The notes: generated by a model not told the origin, from the sequence alone. DNA of 64,000 nucleotides from Alteromonas sp. RKMC-009 (GCF_003584565.2 NZ_CP031010.1:3782001-3846000); one strand, 5' to 3'; positions 51,857 to 61,585 are shown, numbered from the stretch's first letter. Made by a program: numbers and translations.

Positions 51857-54724
51857 TCAGAAAGACATGGTGGCACCGACAAAGTAAGAACGGCCAACGA
51901 TGTCGTAGCTCTCGTTATCAGTGATACCGGGCGTTCCGGCCACCACCAGCGGATCTTTATCGAACAGATTGCTGATACCGCCACGCAGATTGATACTGTC
52001 GGTGAGACGATAGCGTCCTACCAAATCAAACTTGTTGTAGCTTGGTACACCCGGTACCGTACTGGCGGTATTCGTCAGCGTGCTGCGGTCATCCATGCTG
52101 TCGGTGAATCGCCAGCGCAGAGTCAGGCTCATGGCATCTTTTTCATAACCGAAGCTGCTTTGCGCCCGCAGTTTAGGACGTGGTGTTGTCATAAACCCGA
52201 TGGTACCCGCTTCATCCACACCTTCATCGCCCGGCAATGTCACCACTTCATAGGAATTCACATAGGTGATAACCGAGTGCACAGAGAAGTCACCGGCACC
52301 GGTAGACAATTTATAGTTCACCTGGAAGTCCATACCGTCAGTTGCCAGCTGACCAAGATTGAAGTAAGGCGTTCGTACCAGTTCCAGATAGCCGTCCTGA
52401 TCCCGCGACAGCAACTGACAGTAAGCATTGTCTGTGGAATAAGTCGGGTTTGAGCCATCCAGGTTGTGGCATTTATTGATAGCTGTGAGCCCCGGTACTG
52501 CAGAAATCACATCTTCAATTTCGATGGAGTAATAGTCTGCGGACAGCACTAGTGTCTGATTTGAACCAAACTCTGTATTCCATACCGCGCCCAGGGTGTA
52601 GGTATCAGCGGTTTCCGGTTGCAGTTCAATGTTGCCCGAGCTCAACGTTGCCGTGGCTGTAGTCGGAAACAGATAGTTGTCTACGGTTTCAACCGGGATC
52701 CCCATGGCAACACACAGACCACGAAGCTCGCCGCTACTGTCTGCTGCGCGCGCAGCGGTGCGCACATCGCAAGGCTCACCACCGGAAGGTGGGTTACCAA
52801 ACGTGACCTGGCTGCCGGTGGCGGCACTGAAAAGTTCGTTGATATTCGGCGCACGGATAGCACGCTGATAACCACCACGTACCATAATTTCATCCGTGGC
52901 ATGCCACAGACCATCCAGCTTGTAGGCATTAACGGTACCTGAGTACTCGTAGTCAGACATACGGTAGGCCGTACCGATTTCAAACGAGTCTGTTACCGGA
53001 ATGATAAACTCTGCTGCCAGCTCGGTCACATCGGAAGAACCGGCAGATGGCTGTGCCGCGATGACCGCCTGTACATCCTGTTCGGCCAGTGCCTTATCAG
53101 GACTGAAATAATACTCATCGTTGCGGTAGTTCGCCGATGCCGAGAACATCACGTCGCCGGCAGGCAGTTCAAATAAGCTACCCTGTATCACAACGTCAAA
53201 GGCGGTACGCTGTAATTCTTCAGTGCTGTGAGTATCACCACTAATGTATGACTGACAAGCGTCCGACATACTCAGCACATTTGCCAGGCCGAAGGGGTTA
53301 TACCCACCGGCACAAATACTGTCGCCACCGTCAGCAGCGTTAAACAGGGTTTGTACACGGGAAAGAAACACGGCATTGTGCTGTACCTGGTTGTGACGGG
53401 AGTTATCCCATGACACCCAGGCATCAAACGTCCAGTCGCGGAATCCGGTATCCCCTTCAAGGCCCACAATGTATTGTTGAGTCACGTAGTTTTCATCCCA
53501 GCTTTTTGCCGGTGTCATCACGTAACGGGCATTGTAAGAAAACGGTGCCGCCGGGTCGGCACGGGATGCCAGTAACGTGGATAAATCGTCAGGAATAAAC
53601 GGGTTAGTGACAGGAATCGTTGGCGTACCGAATTGGGTCAGTGTGCCACCTGAGTTGGTCACTGCCGTATGGTCAGTAAACAATGCCTGCGCATAACCGG
53701 TAACGGCAGGAGAAAACTCGTAATCGAAGCGGGCAAACAAGTTTTTACGATCGGTTTGCGGGCGCAACATGCCCTGAATTTGTACCGGCATACGCACGTT
53801 GCCATTGACAATGCGGTAGTCGCTCTCGTCGCTGCCCATGTAATTCACAGCGCCGGTCTTACTGAACAGCGAACCGTCATCATTAAAACCCAGGTTATTG
53901 TTATTAGGCACAGAACCATAGCCGTATCCGGCAAACATGGCATCCACCACGGCCTGGTCAGGCAGATTGGTGGCAGAAGGGACAAAGGTACCTGTGCCGA
54001 TATATGAAGAAGGGATCCCCAGCTGGAAGAAATCAAAGCGATCTTTGCCGTACAGTGCATCCTGACGGGCAGAGCTGACAGAGATAAACAGGCTGCTCTT
54101 CTCTGTGACTGCACCGGCAGTTACCGAGGCATTGTAACTGGCATAGTCATTTTCCATGGAGTTGCCGTACTGCACATCCACGTTCAAGCCTTCAACACCC
54201 CGTTGCGTGACAAAATTCACAACACCTGAAACCGCGTCAGAACCGTACACCGCCGAAGCACCACCGGTGATCACTTCCACATCGCGCACAACAGAAGTTG
54301 GTAACACGTTGGTATCTACCACACCGGACGAGCTTGAAATAGGCAAACGGCGTCCATCCAGCAGAATAAGGTTACGGGTTGCGCCCAGACCACGTAAGTC
54401 CAGCAGCGCACGGCCGCCGGTCCCCTGGCCACCTGACGAATCGCGGGTGAACTGGGGCATTTCATTCATGGTGGCTTCAACATTCACCTGACCGGTATCT
54501 TCAATAAATTGCTCACCCACCGTCATAATCGGGCTTGGCGCACTTTCATCCCGGCGGGCTATACGGGAGCCGGTTACAACAATTTGTTCTACATCGGCAG
54601 ATTGTTCTGCCTCATTGTCCTGTGCAGTAGCAACAGCGGGGCACATGGCCAGCATTACGGCTGATGCCAGAAATTTGCGGTTAAACCGGGTGACAGGCTG
54701 TTTTGTGTTATTTGTTTTTTTCAC
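51857..54724 (-). CDS. TonB-dependent receptor (esterase locus)
   Basis: Outer-membrane receptor of 955 residues. GTG start at 54724 with AGGAGAG upstream. Signal peptide ends AVATAQ; TonB-box-like VEQIVVTGSRIAR; plug with TMNEMPQFTRDS, RALLDLRGLGATRNLILLDGRR and VITGGASAVYGSDAVSGVVNFV; the barrel ends SYFVGATMSF. It belongs to the same GASAVYGSDAV class as the receptor at 35362. It faces away from the quinate/shikimate genes and sits ahead of two secreted esterases on the same strand, though a clear terminator lies between. An ester-linked ligand is a reasonable but unproved guess. Confidence 0.9.
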   Translation of the reverse strand: MKKTNNTKQPVTRFNRKFLASAVMLAMCPAVATAQDNEAEQSADVEQIVVTGSRIARRDESAPSPIMTVGEQFIEDTGQVNVEATMNEMPQFTRDSSGGQGTGGRALLDLRGLGATRNLILLDGRRLPISSSSGVVDTNVLPTSVVRDVEVITGGASAVYGSDAVSGVVNFVTQRGVEGLNVDVQYGNSMENDYASYNASVTAGAVTEKSSLFISVSSARQDALYGKDRFDFFQLGIPSSYIGTGTFVPSATNLPDQAVVDAMFAGYGYGSVPNNNNLGFNDDGSLFSKTGAVNYMGSDESDYRIVNGNVRMPVQIQGMLRPQTDRKNLFARFDYEFSPAVTGYAQALFTDHTAVTNSGGTLTQFGTPTIPVTNPFIPDDLSTLLASRADPAAPFSYNARYVMTPAKSWDENYVTQQYIVGLEGDTGFRDWTFDAWVSWDNSRHNQVQHNAVFLSRVQTLFNAADGGDSICAGGYNPFGLANVLSMSDACQSYISGDTHSTEELQRTAFDVVIQGSLFELPAGDVMFSASANYRNDEYYFSPDKALAEQDVQAVIAAQPSAGSSDVTELAAEFIIPVTDSFEIGTAYRMSDYEYSGTVNAYKLDGLWHATDEIMVRGGYQRAIRAPNINELFSAATGSQVTFGNPPSGGEPCDVRTAARAADSSGELRGLCVAMGIPVETVDNYLFPTTATATLSSGNIELQPETADTYTLGAVWNTEFGSNQTLVLSADYYSIEIEDVISAVPGLTAINKCHNLDGSNPTYSTDNAYCQLLSRDQDGYLELVRTPYFNLGQLATDGMDFQVNYKLSTGAGDFSVHSVITYVNSYEVVTLPGDEGVDEAGTIGFMTTPRPKLRAQSSFGYEKDAMSLTLRWRFTDSMDDRSTLTNTASTVPGVPSYNKFDLVGRYRLTDSINLRGGISNLFDKDPLVVAGTPGITDNESYDIVGRSYFVGATMSF

Positions 54725-55174
54725 GGGTCTCTCTCCTGTTAAGAGATTGAGTGTTAACAGTAATGCGTGTGCAACGACCTGTTGACGACGACGAAGTAAT
54801 TATTCAGGTGCTGTTACAAATTTAAAATTACCAATAGATAACCAAGGCATAACATTTTGTTAACCTTGTAAAGAACTTTCAGTTAATTCAAAACGTTGAG
54901 ATCAGTGAAATAGCAGTTCAAAGACAGTGACAAAGAAAAACAGGAAGGTCAGAATGAGGAAATAAATGCTTATAAATCATAATCAAAAAACACCATATCA
55001 TTCTCAAACTTAGACTTATGGCTAACAGCCCACGGTTCAGCCGCTCCCGGGCAATTAACCCATTGTTATAGTCATCACAACTTTAGATAATTTACAGAAG
55101 CCCGCAAAACGTAATTTAATAACAAAATCATAACAAGTTCAGTTTGTAACCAGCGTTACAGGATTGGTGAAACA
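54725..55174. other. divergent intergenic region, receptor / shikimate dehydrogenase
   Basis: About 450 bases of AT-rich sequence between divergent genes, with many TTAA and AATTT runs. No gene, repeat or convincing operator was found; promoters for both neighbours are expected here. Confidence 0.6.
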
Positions 55175-56017
55175 ATGACATCGAAGTTGGCATTAATGGG
55201 CGCACACATCAGCCGCTCAAAAATGGGAAAGTTGCAGGCGTATCTGGCGCAGCAAAATGGTCTCAGTATTGATTACGGTTTAATTGATGGCGAAATATTG
55301 CCTGATTTTAATCCTGAGGACTGTGTAAAACGTCTGATCGCTGAAGGCTACCACGGCATCAATGTGACCCACCCTTATAAGCAATCAGTGTATCCACTAG
55401 TAAAAAGCCCGCTGGCGGAGGGTCATGAAAAAATTGGCTCTTACAACACCCTGAGGTTCACAGAAGATGGCATCCTGGGGGCCAACACCGACTACAGCGG
55501 ATTTAAGCAAGGCTATCTGTACCGCCGTGGCGACAAATCTCCGGGCAAAGTACTGGTTTGCGGTGCAGGCGGGGTGGGCAGAGCCATTATGTTTGCGCTT
55601 GCAGAACTTGGGGCAGATCATCTTTATATCAGTGATATTAATACCGTAGCCGCGCAGGCCATGGCTGATTTGCTGGTTAAGCACGGACATTCCGCCAGTG
55701 CGGTAACGCCGGATGAAGTTAAGGTGTTACAGAACAAGGTAGATGGTCTGGTGAACTGCACGGCGCTGGGCATGTACGGTAAGCCCGGTACACCGTTTGA
55801 TTTAACCGCCCTGTCCTGCCCTGAATGGGCCTTTGATGCCGTGTATGTGCCATTGAAAACAGACTTCATCAAGGCGTGTGAAACCGCAGGCTTACAGTGT
55901 GTATCCGGTTTCGATTTATGGATTTTTCAGGGGATTGATGCGTACAACCTGTTCTTCGATGCCAGCGTAGCCGCCACACCAGCCCTCATTGACGAAGCAT
56001 TAAGCTGGCTGGATTAG
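55175..56017 (+). CDS. shikimate/quinate 5-dehydrogenase family protein (AroE-like)
   Basis: A 280-residue NAD(P)-dependent dehydrogenase of the AroE/YdiB fold that interconverts shikimate and 3-dehydroshikimate, or quinate and 3-dehydroquinate. The catalytic pair is Lys69 in NVTHPYK and Asp106 in GANTDYSGF; the nucleotide-binding loop is VLVCGAGGVGRA (about 127-138). The substrate-binding N-terminus reads GAHISRSKMGK, not the SxSP of biosynthetic AroE, which suggests a catabolic quinate/shikimate dehydrogenase of the Corynebacterium or Listeria type. Neighbours (type II dehydroquinase, QuiC, AAHS transporter) support catabolism. Quinate versus shikimate preference cannot be told from sequence. 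Confidence 0.86.
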   Translation: MTSKLALMGAHISRSKMGKLQAYLAQQNGLSIDYGLIDGEILPDFNPEDCVKRLIAEGYHGINVTHPYKQSVYPLVKSPLAEGHEKIGSYNTLRFTEDGILGANTDYSGFKQGYLYRRGDKSPGKVLVCGAGGVGRAIMFALAELGADHLYISDINTVAAQAMADLLVKHGHSASAVTPDEVKVLQNKVDGLVNCTALGMYGKPGTPFDLTALSCPEWAFDAVYVPLKTDFIKACETAGLQCVSGFDLWIFQGIDAYNLFFDASVAATPALIDEALSWLD

Positions 56018-56039
56018 ATTACCCCTGTCAGTCCCTTTC

Positions 56040-56061
56040 AAGCCGGTCTCTGCGCCGGCTT
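56040..56061 (+). terminator. hairpin after the dehydrogenase gene
   Basis: Stem AAGCCGG / CCGGCTT with an 8-base loop followed by ATTAATG, 22 bases after the stop of the shikimate-dehydrogenase-like gene. The T-run is poor, so termination is possible but not certain. Confidence 0.45.
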
Positions 56062-56218
56062 ATTAATGAAGCGCTCATCCCCCTCTTCAAGCGTGCATCT
56101 TCCGTCTGTCCCGGTAAACCTGCCTTCTGACTGCTTTGTGTTCACAGGATGATTGCATGGCATGGTTGCCGCCTTTACACTCAATGACACTTTGCCTGAA
56201 AATTTACAAGGATTAACA

Positions 56219-56635
56219 ATGACGGACTCTACCCGCAGACAATTTATGACCACCGCCGGCGCACTGGCTGCCGCCGCGGCCCTGCCCGCTTCTGCGCAGG
56301 CTGCATCATCAGACTGCTCACTGGATGCGCCTGTACTTCACATGGTGTATTTCTGGCTGGCAAATCCTGACTCAGCGGAAGATAAAGCGAAACTGATTAA
56401 AGGTCTGAAATCTCTTCAGGCAATTCCTCAGGTTCAGGCGCTGCACGTAGGTGTACCGGCCTCTACTCTGAAGCGGGATGTTATCGACAATAGTTTTCAC
56501 GTGTCTGAATTGATGATGTTCAACTCTGTGGAAGATCAGGACGCGTATCAAACCCATCCTGTGCATCTGAAGTTCGTAGAAGAATGTGAGCACCTGTGGG
56601 AACGTGTTGTGGTGCGTGACTCCCTGTCAGCCTGA
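56219..56635 (+). CDS. Tat-exported Dabb (stress-responsive A/B barrel) domain protein
   Basis: A 138-residue protein with a twin-arginine signal, [25 protein letters not shown], here running to about residue 30, followed by a Dabb-type dimeric alpha/beta barrel (about 38-135; [31 protein letters not shown], and [15 protein letters not shown]). Start ATG 56219 has AAGGA 7 bases ahead; an ATG upstream in frame has no site. Dabb proteins are small enzymes or stress proteins with varied or unknown roles. Its place between the dehydrogenase and the dehydroquinase suggests a part in quinate or phenolic-ester breakdown in the periplasm. No function is claimed. Confidence 0.8.
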   Translation: MTDSTRRQFMTTAGALAAAAALPASAQAASSDCSLDAPVLHMVYFWLANPDSAEDKAKLIKGLKSLQAIPQVQALHVGVPASTLKRDVIDNSFHVSELMMFNSVEDQDAYQTHPVHLKFVEECEHLWERVVVRDSLSA

Positions 56636-56662
56636 TTTAAGCCGGTACGCAGCCGGCATCAC

Positions 56663-57091
56663 TCATGCTGACGCTACCGCAGCATCCACTGCCAGGCGGT
56701 AACCCGCAGCCCCGAAACCGGCAATCACTCCGGTAGCCACATCAGATAAATAAGTGTGGTGACGGAAAGGTTCTCTGGCGTGGATATTAGTGAGGTGCAC
56801 TTCGGTGAAGGGCACTTCGCAGCTCAGCAACGCATCCCGCAGCGCAATACTGGTATGCCCTAACGCTCCCGGGTTAATTATAATTCGCTGATATTGTTGT
56901 CTGGCAGCGTGAATAGTATCTATCAGTTTACCTTCACAATTCGACTGAAAATGTGACAGTGCCACGCCTTTCTCTTCTGCGTAAACAGTCAGCTCCGACA
57001 CAATATCCTGCAGTGTGGCATTGCCATATTTTTCCGGCTCCCGCATACCTAACATATTCAGGTTGGGGCCGTTAAGCAGCAATATTTTCAT
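56663..57091 (-). CDS. aroQ: type II 3-dehydroquinate dehydratase
   Basis: A 142-residue type II dehydroquinase that interconverts 3-dehydroquinate and 3-dehydroshikimate by trans elimination; dodecameric in the family. Key residues: Tyr22 in EKYG, Asn73 in [10 protein letters not shown], His104 in [10 protein letters not shown] with Arg110 beside it. The usual NPAAYTHTS is here NPGALGHTS. Start ATG 57091 has AGGAG 7 bases ahead. It lies next to an AAHS transporter on the same strand and near QuiC, so it likely serves quinate catabolism (the QuiB role) rather than aromatic amino-acid biosynthesis; the same fold serves both. Confidence 0.92.
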   Translation of the reverse strand: MKILLLNGPNLNMLGMREPEKYGNATLQDIVSELTVYAEEKGVALSHFQSNCEGKLIDTIHAARQQYQRIIINPGALGHTSIALRDALLSCEVPFTEVHLTNIHAREPFRHHTYLSDVATGVIAGFGAAGYRLAVDAAVASA

Positions 57092-57153
57092 AAGTTTCTC
57101 CTGTAGAAGACGCCGGAACACGAGTGCTCCGGCAACAGAAATGTCCGGTTTCG

Positions 57154-58488
57154 TCAGTTTGCGAAATCGCTGTCTTTGATCAGCAGTGTCAGCAACCCGG
57201 CCAGCACAACAGGAATAGTGAACACAATAAAGGTGGTAGAAAGTCCGGCACCGGATTGCAATAAGTAACCACCGGCGAAGGGCCCGATCACCGCACCGGC
57301 GCGCCCTGCCCCTACAGCCCAGCCCACACCGGTGGCCCGGATCTCAGTGGGATAGAGTCTGGCCGACGTTGGCCAGAAGCCGTTGAAGCCACCATTCAGT
57401 GTGACCCCGAGGATATAAGCAGTGAGCAGAATCATTGATACGCCCATAGAGACATTGCCGAATACCATCAGGGTGACGGCAGCCAGCACGAAGAATGTGA
57501 ATATCATTTTCTGTAAGCCGAACCGTACGGAAATCCAGCCGAGCAAAATGCTGCCGGTGAAGGATCCCAGATTATAAGCGGCTCCGGCAAAAATACCCTG
57601 TTCCAGCGGCAAACCGGCATCCACGGCAATTTTAGGGATCCAGCTGATAATGAAATACAGTGTGAAGAAACCGAAGAACACGCCACCCCACAGCAATAAA
57701 GTGGGTCTGGCCCGCCCGTCAGTAAACAGCTTTTTCACCGATGTGCGTGCACTGTCTGCCGGCGCAGCAGGCAAAGTGACAAGGGGAGCCGCCTTGAGTT
57801 TCACCAGAATACGGTTGATGTTATCAAGCGCATTGCCCGGCTGACGTTTAAGCAGAAATTCCGGCGACTCAGGCATAAAGAAATACACCACCGGCACCAT
57901 CAGCAAAGTGACAACACCCGAAATTTCAAACATTACCCGCCAGCCAAATTCAGGGATCAACCAGGCTGAGGCGAATCCTGTTGCCACCGCACCAATGGGA
58001 TAGCCCGCCTGCAGAAAGGATACACAAAGATTCCGCCGTTCACGGGTGGCAAATTCACTGGTCATGGTAGCCATACTTGCCAGTATCGCGCCTACTCCAA
58101 GCCCGGTCACTACTCTGGCTGCCACCAGCTGGTGCAAAGACTGTGACCAGCCGGAAAACAACATGCCGGCACCAATAGTGGTCACGGCAAACAGAATCAT
58201 CTTACGCCGGCCAATTACATCAGCATAAGGGGCAATGAATAAACATCCGAGGGTCATACCAATAAGGGCGGCACTGAACACGGCACCAAGTACAGCGGGC
58301 TCAATACTCCACTCCTGTGCCAGCACCGGCGCGGTGTAAGACATTAACACCACGTCCATGCCATCAATCATATTCAGGGTAAAACAAATCATGACAACAA
58401 GAATTTGAAGAGGCGCCATTTTGTTATTTTCGAGCACGCCGCGAAGATGCGTCACACTTTGCTCATAATCATTCGTAACTACAGACAT
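57154..58488 (-). CDS. MFS aromatic/quinate-type transporter (AAHS family)
   Basis: A 444-residue inner-membrane symporter with 12 helices. The helix-1 marker is [18 protein letters not shown] (about 38-55), and the loop 2-3 region reads [31 protein letters not shown] follows in helix 5. It differs enough from the fer-operon transporter to have another substrate; the position next to aroQ and near quiC suggests quinate, shikimate or dehydroshikimate. It is transcribed with aroQ (62-base gap) on the minus strand, downstream of the LysR gene. Conclusive substrate assignment is not possible from sequence. Confidence 0.88.
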   Translation of the reverse strand: MSVVTNDYEQSVTHLRGVLENNKMAPLQILVVMICFTLNMIDGMDVVLMSYTAPVLAQEWSIEPAVLGAVFSAALIGMTLGCLFIAPYADVIGRRKMILFAVTTIGAGMLFSGWSQSLHQLVAARVVTGLGVGAILASMATMTSEFATRERRNLCVSFLQAGYPIGAVATGFASAWLIPEFGWRVMFEISGVVTLLMVPVVYFFMPESPEFLLKRQPGNALDNINRILVKLKAAPLVTLPAAPADSARTSVKKLFTDGRARPTLLLWGGVFFGFFTLYFIISWIPKIAVDAGLPLEQGIFAGAAYNLGSFTGSILLGWISVRFGLQKMIFTFFVLAAVTLMVFGNVSMGVSMILLTAYILGVTLNGGFNGFWPTSARLYPTEIRATGVGWAVGAGRAGAVIGPFAGGYLLQSGAGLSTTFIVFTIPVVLAGLLTLLIKDSDFAN

Positions 58489-58599
58489 AAGGACCGATTC
58501 CCAAATGTTTATTTTTGATTAATATTTCGTTAAACCGTGTTGATATCCTAAGTATTCAGCTCAGAGTTACAATTACTCTGACGTCGGTACACTATAACT

Positions 58600-59505
58600 T
58601 TAAGTTAACAGGCTGGTGTGGATCTCCGCGAGCTTGCTCTGCGCCGTCTCAAAACAATTGCGTAAGTGGTTAGACATAGACACTTCATTATGGCGAACAA
58701 AGTATATGGATTGCCTGACATCACCCAAGGGCACAGATACCAGGCCGGGATACCGTCCCGGAATAGCGGTATATTCCAGCGCAACGGTTAATCCCAGACG
58801 CTGCTCAGCCATGGCACAGGCATCGTCCGCATAGCGCACCATCACCGCGGTCTGTGGCTCTTTGCCAATTTCTTCAAAGCCATCGCGGATTGCCTGACCT
58901 AACAGGGTTTCAGGGAAATAATTGACGATGGGATGGCCGGCGATATCTTCAAATGTAAGCTGTTCGCGGGATGCCAGCGGATGATCTTCCGGCAGCACCA
59001 CCTGCAGACGCAGATGGGTGGAAGGGTCGGCCTGAACCAGCGGATGGCTGACTTCCCCGAGAGCGATAGCAAAGTCAATGCGCCGCTGACTTACATATTC
59101 AGCCATGGCCTCGTTGGGCAGGGTCTCCAGTTTAAGCATGACATCCGGCATGACTTTTTTAATTTCAGCAAACAGCCAGGGGGCGACCACATTGGACAGG
59201 CTGGGCGTGCAGCCTATGTGAAATTGCAGATTATCCCCGCGGATAATACGTCCGATGGTATCCTCCAGCCCTTCAATACGCTGGTAGATTGGTTCGACTT
59301 CACGAAACAGTTCCAGCCCTTCCGGTGTGGGGATCAATCGCCCTTTACTTCGCTCGAACAGGGCTATGCCCATCTTGTATTCCATGTACTTAAGCAACCG
59401 GCTGATACCGGGTTGAGACACATTCAATATTTCCGCAGCACCGCTGATTGTCTTGGCAATCATCACAGCTCTGAATACTTCTAACTGACGAAAATTCAAA
59501 TTCAC
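58600..59505 (-). CDS. LysR-family transcriptional regulator
   Basis: A 301-residue LysR regulator. The N-terminal winged helix-turn-helix spans NFRQLEVFRAVMIAKTISGAAEILNVSQPGISRLLKYMEYKMG (about 4-46), followed by a periplasmic-binding-like effector domain (about 90-295; FHIGCTPSLSNVVAPW, MRLGLTVALEYTAI-like AEQRLGLTVALEYTAI). GTG 59505 is the start, with GGAG 7 bases ahead. It is divergent from the quiC fusion, which LysR proteins classically control, and precedes the transporter and aroQ on the same strand. A quinate-pathway intermediate such as protocatechuate or dehydroshikimate is the likely inducer (inference). Confidence 0.92.
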   Translation of the reverse strand: MNLNFRQLEVFRAVMIAKTISGAAEILNVSQPGISRLLKYMEYKMGIALFERSKGRLIPTPEGLELFREVEPIYQRIEGLEDTIGRIIRGDNLQFHIGCTPSLSNVVAPWLFAEIKKVMPDVMLKLETLPNEAMAEYVSQRRIDFAIALGEVSHPLVQADPSTHLRLQVVLPEDHPLASREQLTFEDIAGHPIVNYFPETLLGQAIRDGFEEIGKEPQTAVMVRYADDACAMAEQRLGLTVALEYTAIPGRYPGLVSVPLGDVRQSIYFVRHNEVSMSNHLRNCFETAQSKLAEIHTSLLT

Positions 59506-59650
59506 TTCGTCACTCCTTACAGGTTACTTAAGCGACACAGATTAACATGAAGTTATACGGTACGGACAAGCAGATCTTTTACAAGCGCGAAAACCATTTT
59601 TAACATGAATGCTGAAAAATTGTCTCTGTCTATGAAGTGCCGGATTATTT

Positions 59651-61537
59651 ATGAAACACTCTATCGCCTCAGTATGCCTGTCAGGTAACCTGAAACAGAA
59701 AATTGAAGCTGCTGCCGCTGCCGGATTCCGCGGCATCGAAATTTTTGAAAACGATTTGCTGCTGTACGATGCTTCTCCGGCCGTTGTCCGGCGAATAGCA
59801 GAAGACAACAATATCGATATTATTGCGCTGCAGCCTTTCAGGGATTTTGAGTGCATGCCCCGCCAGAACATGAAGAAAAACTACGACCGGGCGGAAAGAA
59901 AATTCGATACCATGGCAGAGTTAAACACCGACACGTTGCTGATTTGCTCAAACGTGTCGCCGGCCTGTGTTGATAACCCTGCACTGGCCGCAGAACAATT
60001 TAACCGTCTGGCCAACAGTGCCGCTTCCCGTGGCATCAGATTAGGCTACGAAGCGTTGGCCTGGGGCCGTTACACCGCCGATTTCACCGCGGCCTGGGAT
60101 ATTGTGAAACAGGCTGATCACCCTAACCTGGGCATTATTCTCGACAGTTTTCATATTTTTGCGCGGGGTCGTGACCTGTCTGCCATCGCAGAAATCCCCG
60201 GCGATAAAATCACGCTTGTGCAAATTGCCGATGCGCCCTGGCTCAAACTGGATGTACTGCAATGGAGCCGGCACTTCCGTTGCTTCCCGGGACAAGGCCA
60301 GTTTCCGGTGGTGGAGTTTATGCAGGAAGTGGCTAAGACCGGCTACGACGGCTATGTTTCTCATGAAATTTTTAACGATGAATTCCGCTCTACGCCCACC
60401 CAGGACACGGCGCTCGACGGCAAGCGTTCTTTGCTCTGGCTGGAAAATGAAATGGCCGGACGGGCACCGGATATCGTAGCGCCGGAGATAGCCGAAAAGG
60501 CCATCGCGCCACCTCAGGCTTCAGTGACTGATGTGGAGTTCATTGAATTTGCCACTGCCGGCAGTGCGCGGGACACCTTTTTAGAGTTGATCAGCGCGCT
60601 GGGTTTCCAGCAAACCCACCAGCATAAAAGCAAGGATGTTGCCCTGTTCCGCTGCCAGAATGTGAACTTCATCCTGAATCAGGAGCCGGACAGCTTTGCC
60701 CAGAACCACTTTCTGGTTCACGGCACTTCTGTGTGCGCCGTGGGATACCGCACAGACAATGCGCAGAATATGGTGTCACGGGCCAGCTACTTTAAATACC
60801 CCCGTTTTGAAACCGAAGCACGGCCGCAGGAAATGCAGATCCCGGGCATCCGGGGCATGAACGGCGAGCTGGTGTACTTTGTGGAATCCCCCGACAAACA
60901 CCGCCGTTTCTACGACGTTGATTTTATGCCGCTGGAAACCAGCGCCCCGCCCTGCCAGGCCCCTATGCGGGTTGACCATATCACCAGTGGTATTTCTGAG
61001 TCAGAATTTTTATCTACATCGCTGTTTTACCGCGTACTGTTTGGCCTGAATGTTGATCAACCACAGGATCTTATCGACCCCTACGGCCTGATTGTCAGCC
61101 GCACAGCGACCAGCCAGAATAAGAAGATCCGCCTGCCCTTTAATATGTCGCGCAGCGGTAACTCTTCAACAGAACAATTCCGCCGCAGACACGGCGGCTC
61201 CGGCGTGCAGCACATCGCTATTCATTGTGATGACATACTCAGTTACACAGAGCATGTGGATCAGAAGTACATTCTGGATATTCCGGAAAACTACTACGAT
61301 GATCTTGAGGCACGTTTCGACTTAACGCCGGAACTGTCACAAAAAATGCGTCAGTACAATTTGCTGTATGACGAAAGTCCCACAGGTTATTTCCTGCATT
61401 GCTACACCATTGACGTTAACGGATTATTTTTTGAAATTGTCCAGCGTCATCAGTATGGCAACTATGGCGAAGCCAATGCCCATGTGCGTATTGCCGCCCA
61501 GACCCGTGCCAGAATGAAACAGGCCGCACCGGAATGA
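59651..61537 (+). CDS. quiC: 3-dehydroshikimate dehydratase with HPPD-like C-terminal domain (QuiC type)
   Basis: Converts 3-dehydroshikimate to protocatechuate, the last step linking quinate/shikimate to the beta-ketoadipate or meta routes. The 628-residue protein has two parts. The N-terminal TIM barrel (about 1-275) carries the metal ligands Glu134 (GYEALAW), Asp165 (ILDSFH), Gln191 (LVQIAD) and Glu239 (SHEIF), at the same positions as in Pseudomonas QuiC1. The C-terminal half (about 293-610) is a double VOC domain like 4-hydroxyphenylpyruvate dioxygenase, with His443, His521 and Glu595 as a plausible iron triad. The length matches QuiC1. It is divergent from LysR, with 145 bases between. 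Confidence 0.92.
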   Translation: MKHSIASVCLSGNLKQKIEAAAAAGFRGIEIFENDLLLYDASPAVVRRIAEDNNIDIIALQPFRDFECMPRQNMKKNYDRAERKFDTMAELNTDTLLICSNVSPACVDNPALAAEQFNRLANSAASRGIRLGYEALAWGRYTADFTAAWDIVKQADHPNLGIILDSFHIFARGRDLSAIAEIPGDKITLVQIADAPWLKLDVLQWSRHFRCFPGQGQFPVVEFMQEVAKTGYDGYVSHEIFNDEFRSTPTQDTALDGKRSLLWLENEMAGRAPDIVAPEIAEKAIAPPQASVTDVEFIEFATAGSARDTFLELISALGFQQTHQHKSKDVALFRCQNVNFILNQEPDSFAQNHFLVHGTSVCAVGYRTDNAQNMVSRASYFKYPRFETEARPQEMQIPGIRGMNGELVYFVESPDKHRRFYDVDFMPLETSAPPCQAPMRVDHITSGISESEFLSTSLFYRVLFGLNVDQPQDLIDPYGLIVSRTATSQNKKIRLPFNMSRSGNSSTEQFRRRHGGSGVQHIAIHCDDILSYTEHVDQKYILDIPENYYDDLEARFDLTPELSQKMRQYNLLYDESPTGYFLHCYTIDVNGLFFEIVQRHQYGNYGEANAHVRIAAQTRARMKQAAPE

Positions 61538-61555
61538 GTAACGCATAACAGCTGT

Positions 61556-61585
61556 AAAGGGGCTGCCATCAGGCGACCCCTTTTT
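61556..61585 (+). terminator. terminator after quiC
   Basis: AAAGGGG ... CCCCTTTTT with an inner GCC/GGC pairing, ending in five T, 18 bases after the quiC stop codon. A clear rho-independent terminator. Confidence 0.85.

Noticed and set aside
56038..56253. Minus-strand frame of 71 codons after the shikimate dehydrogenase gene
   Set aside because: Overlaps a hairpin and the start of the Dabb gene on the other strand; no motif and no good start.
58933..59484. Plus-strand reading frame of 183 codons
   Set aside because: Fully inside the LysR gene on the other strand; no family resemblance.
59506..59650. LysR box (T-N11-A) between lysR and quiC
   Set aside because: Several weak T-N11-A matches exist, as expected by chance; none has clear dyad arms, so no site is called.
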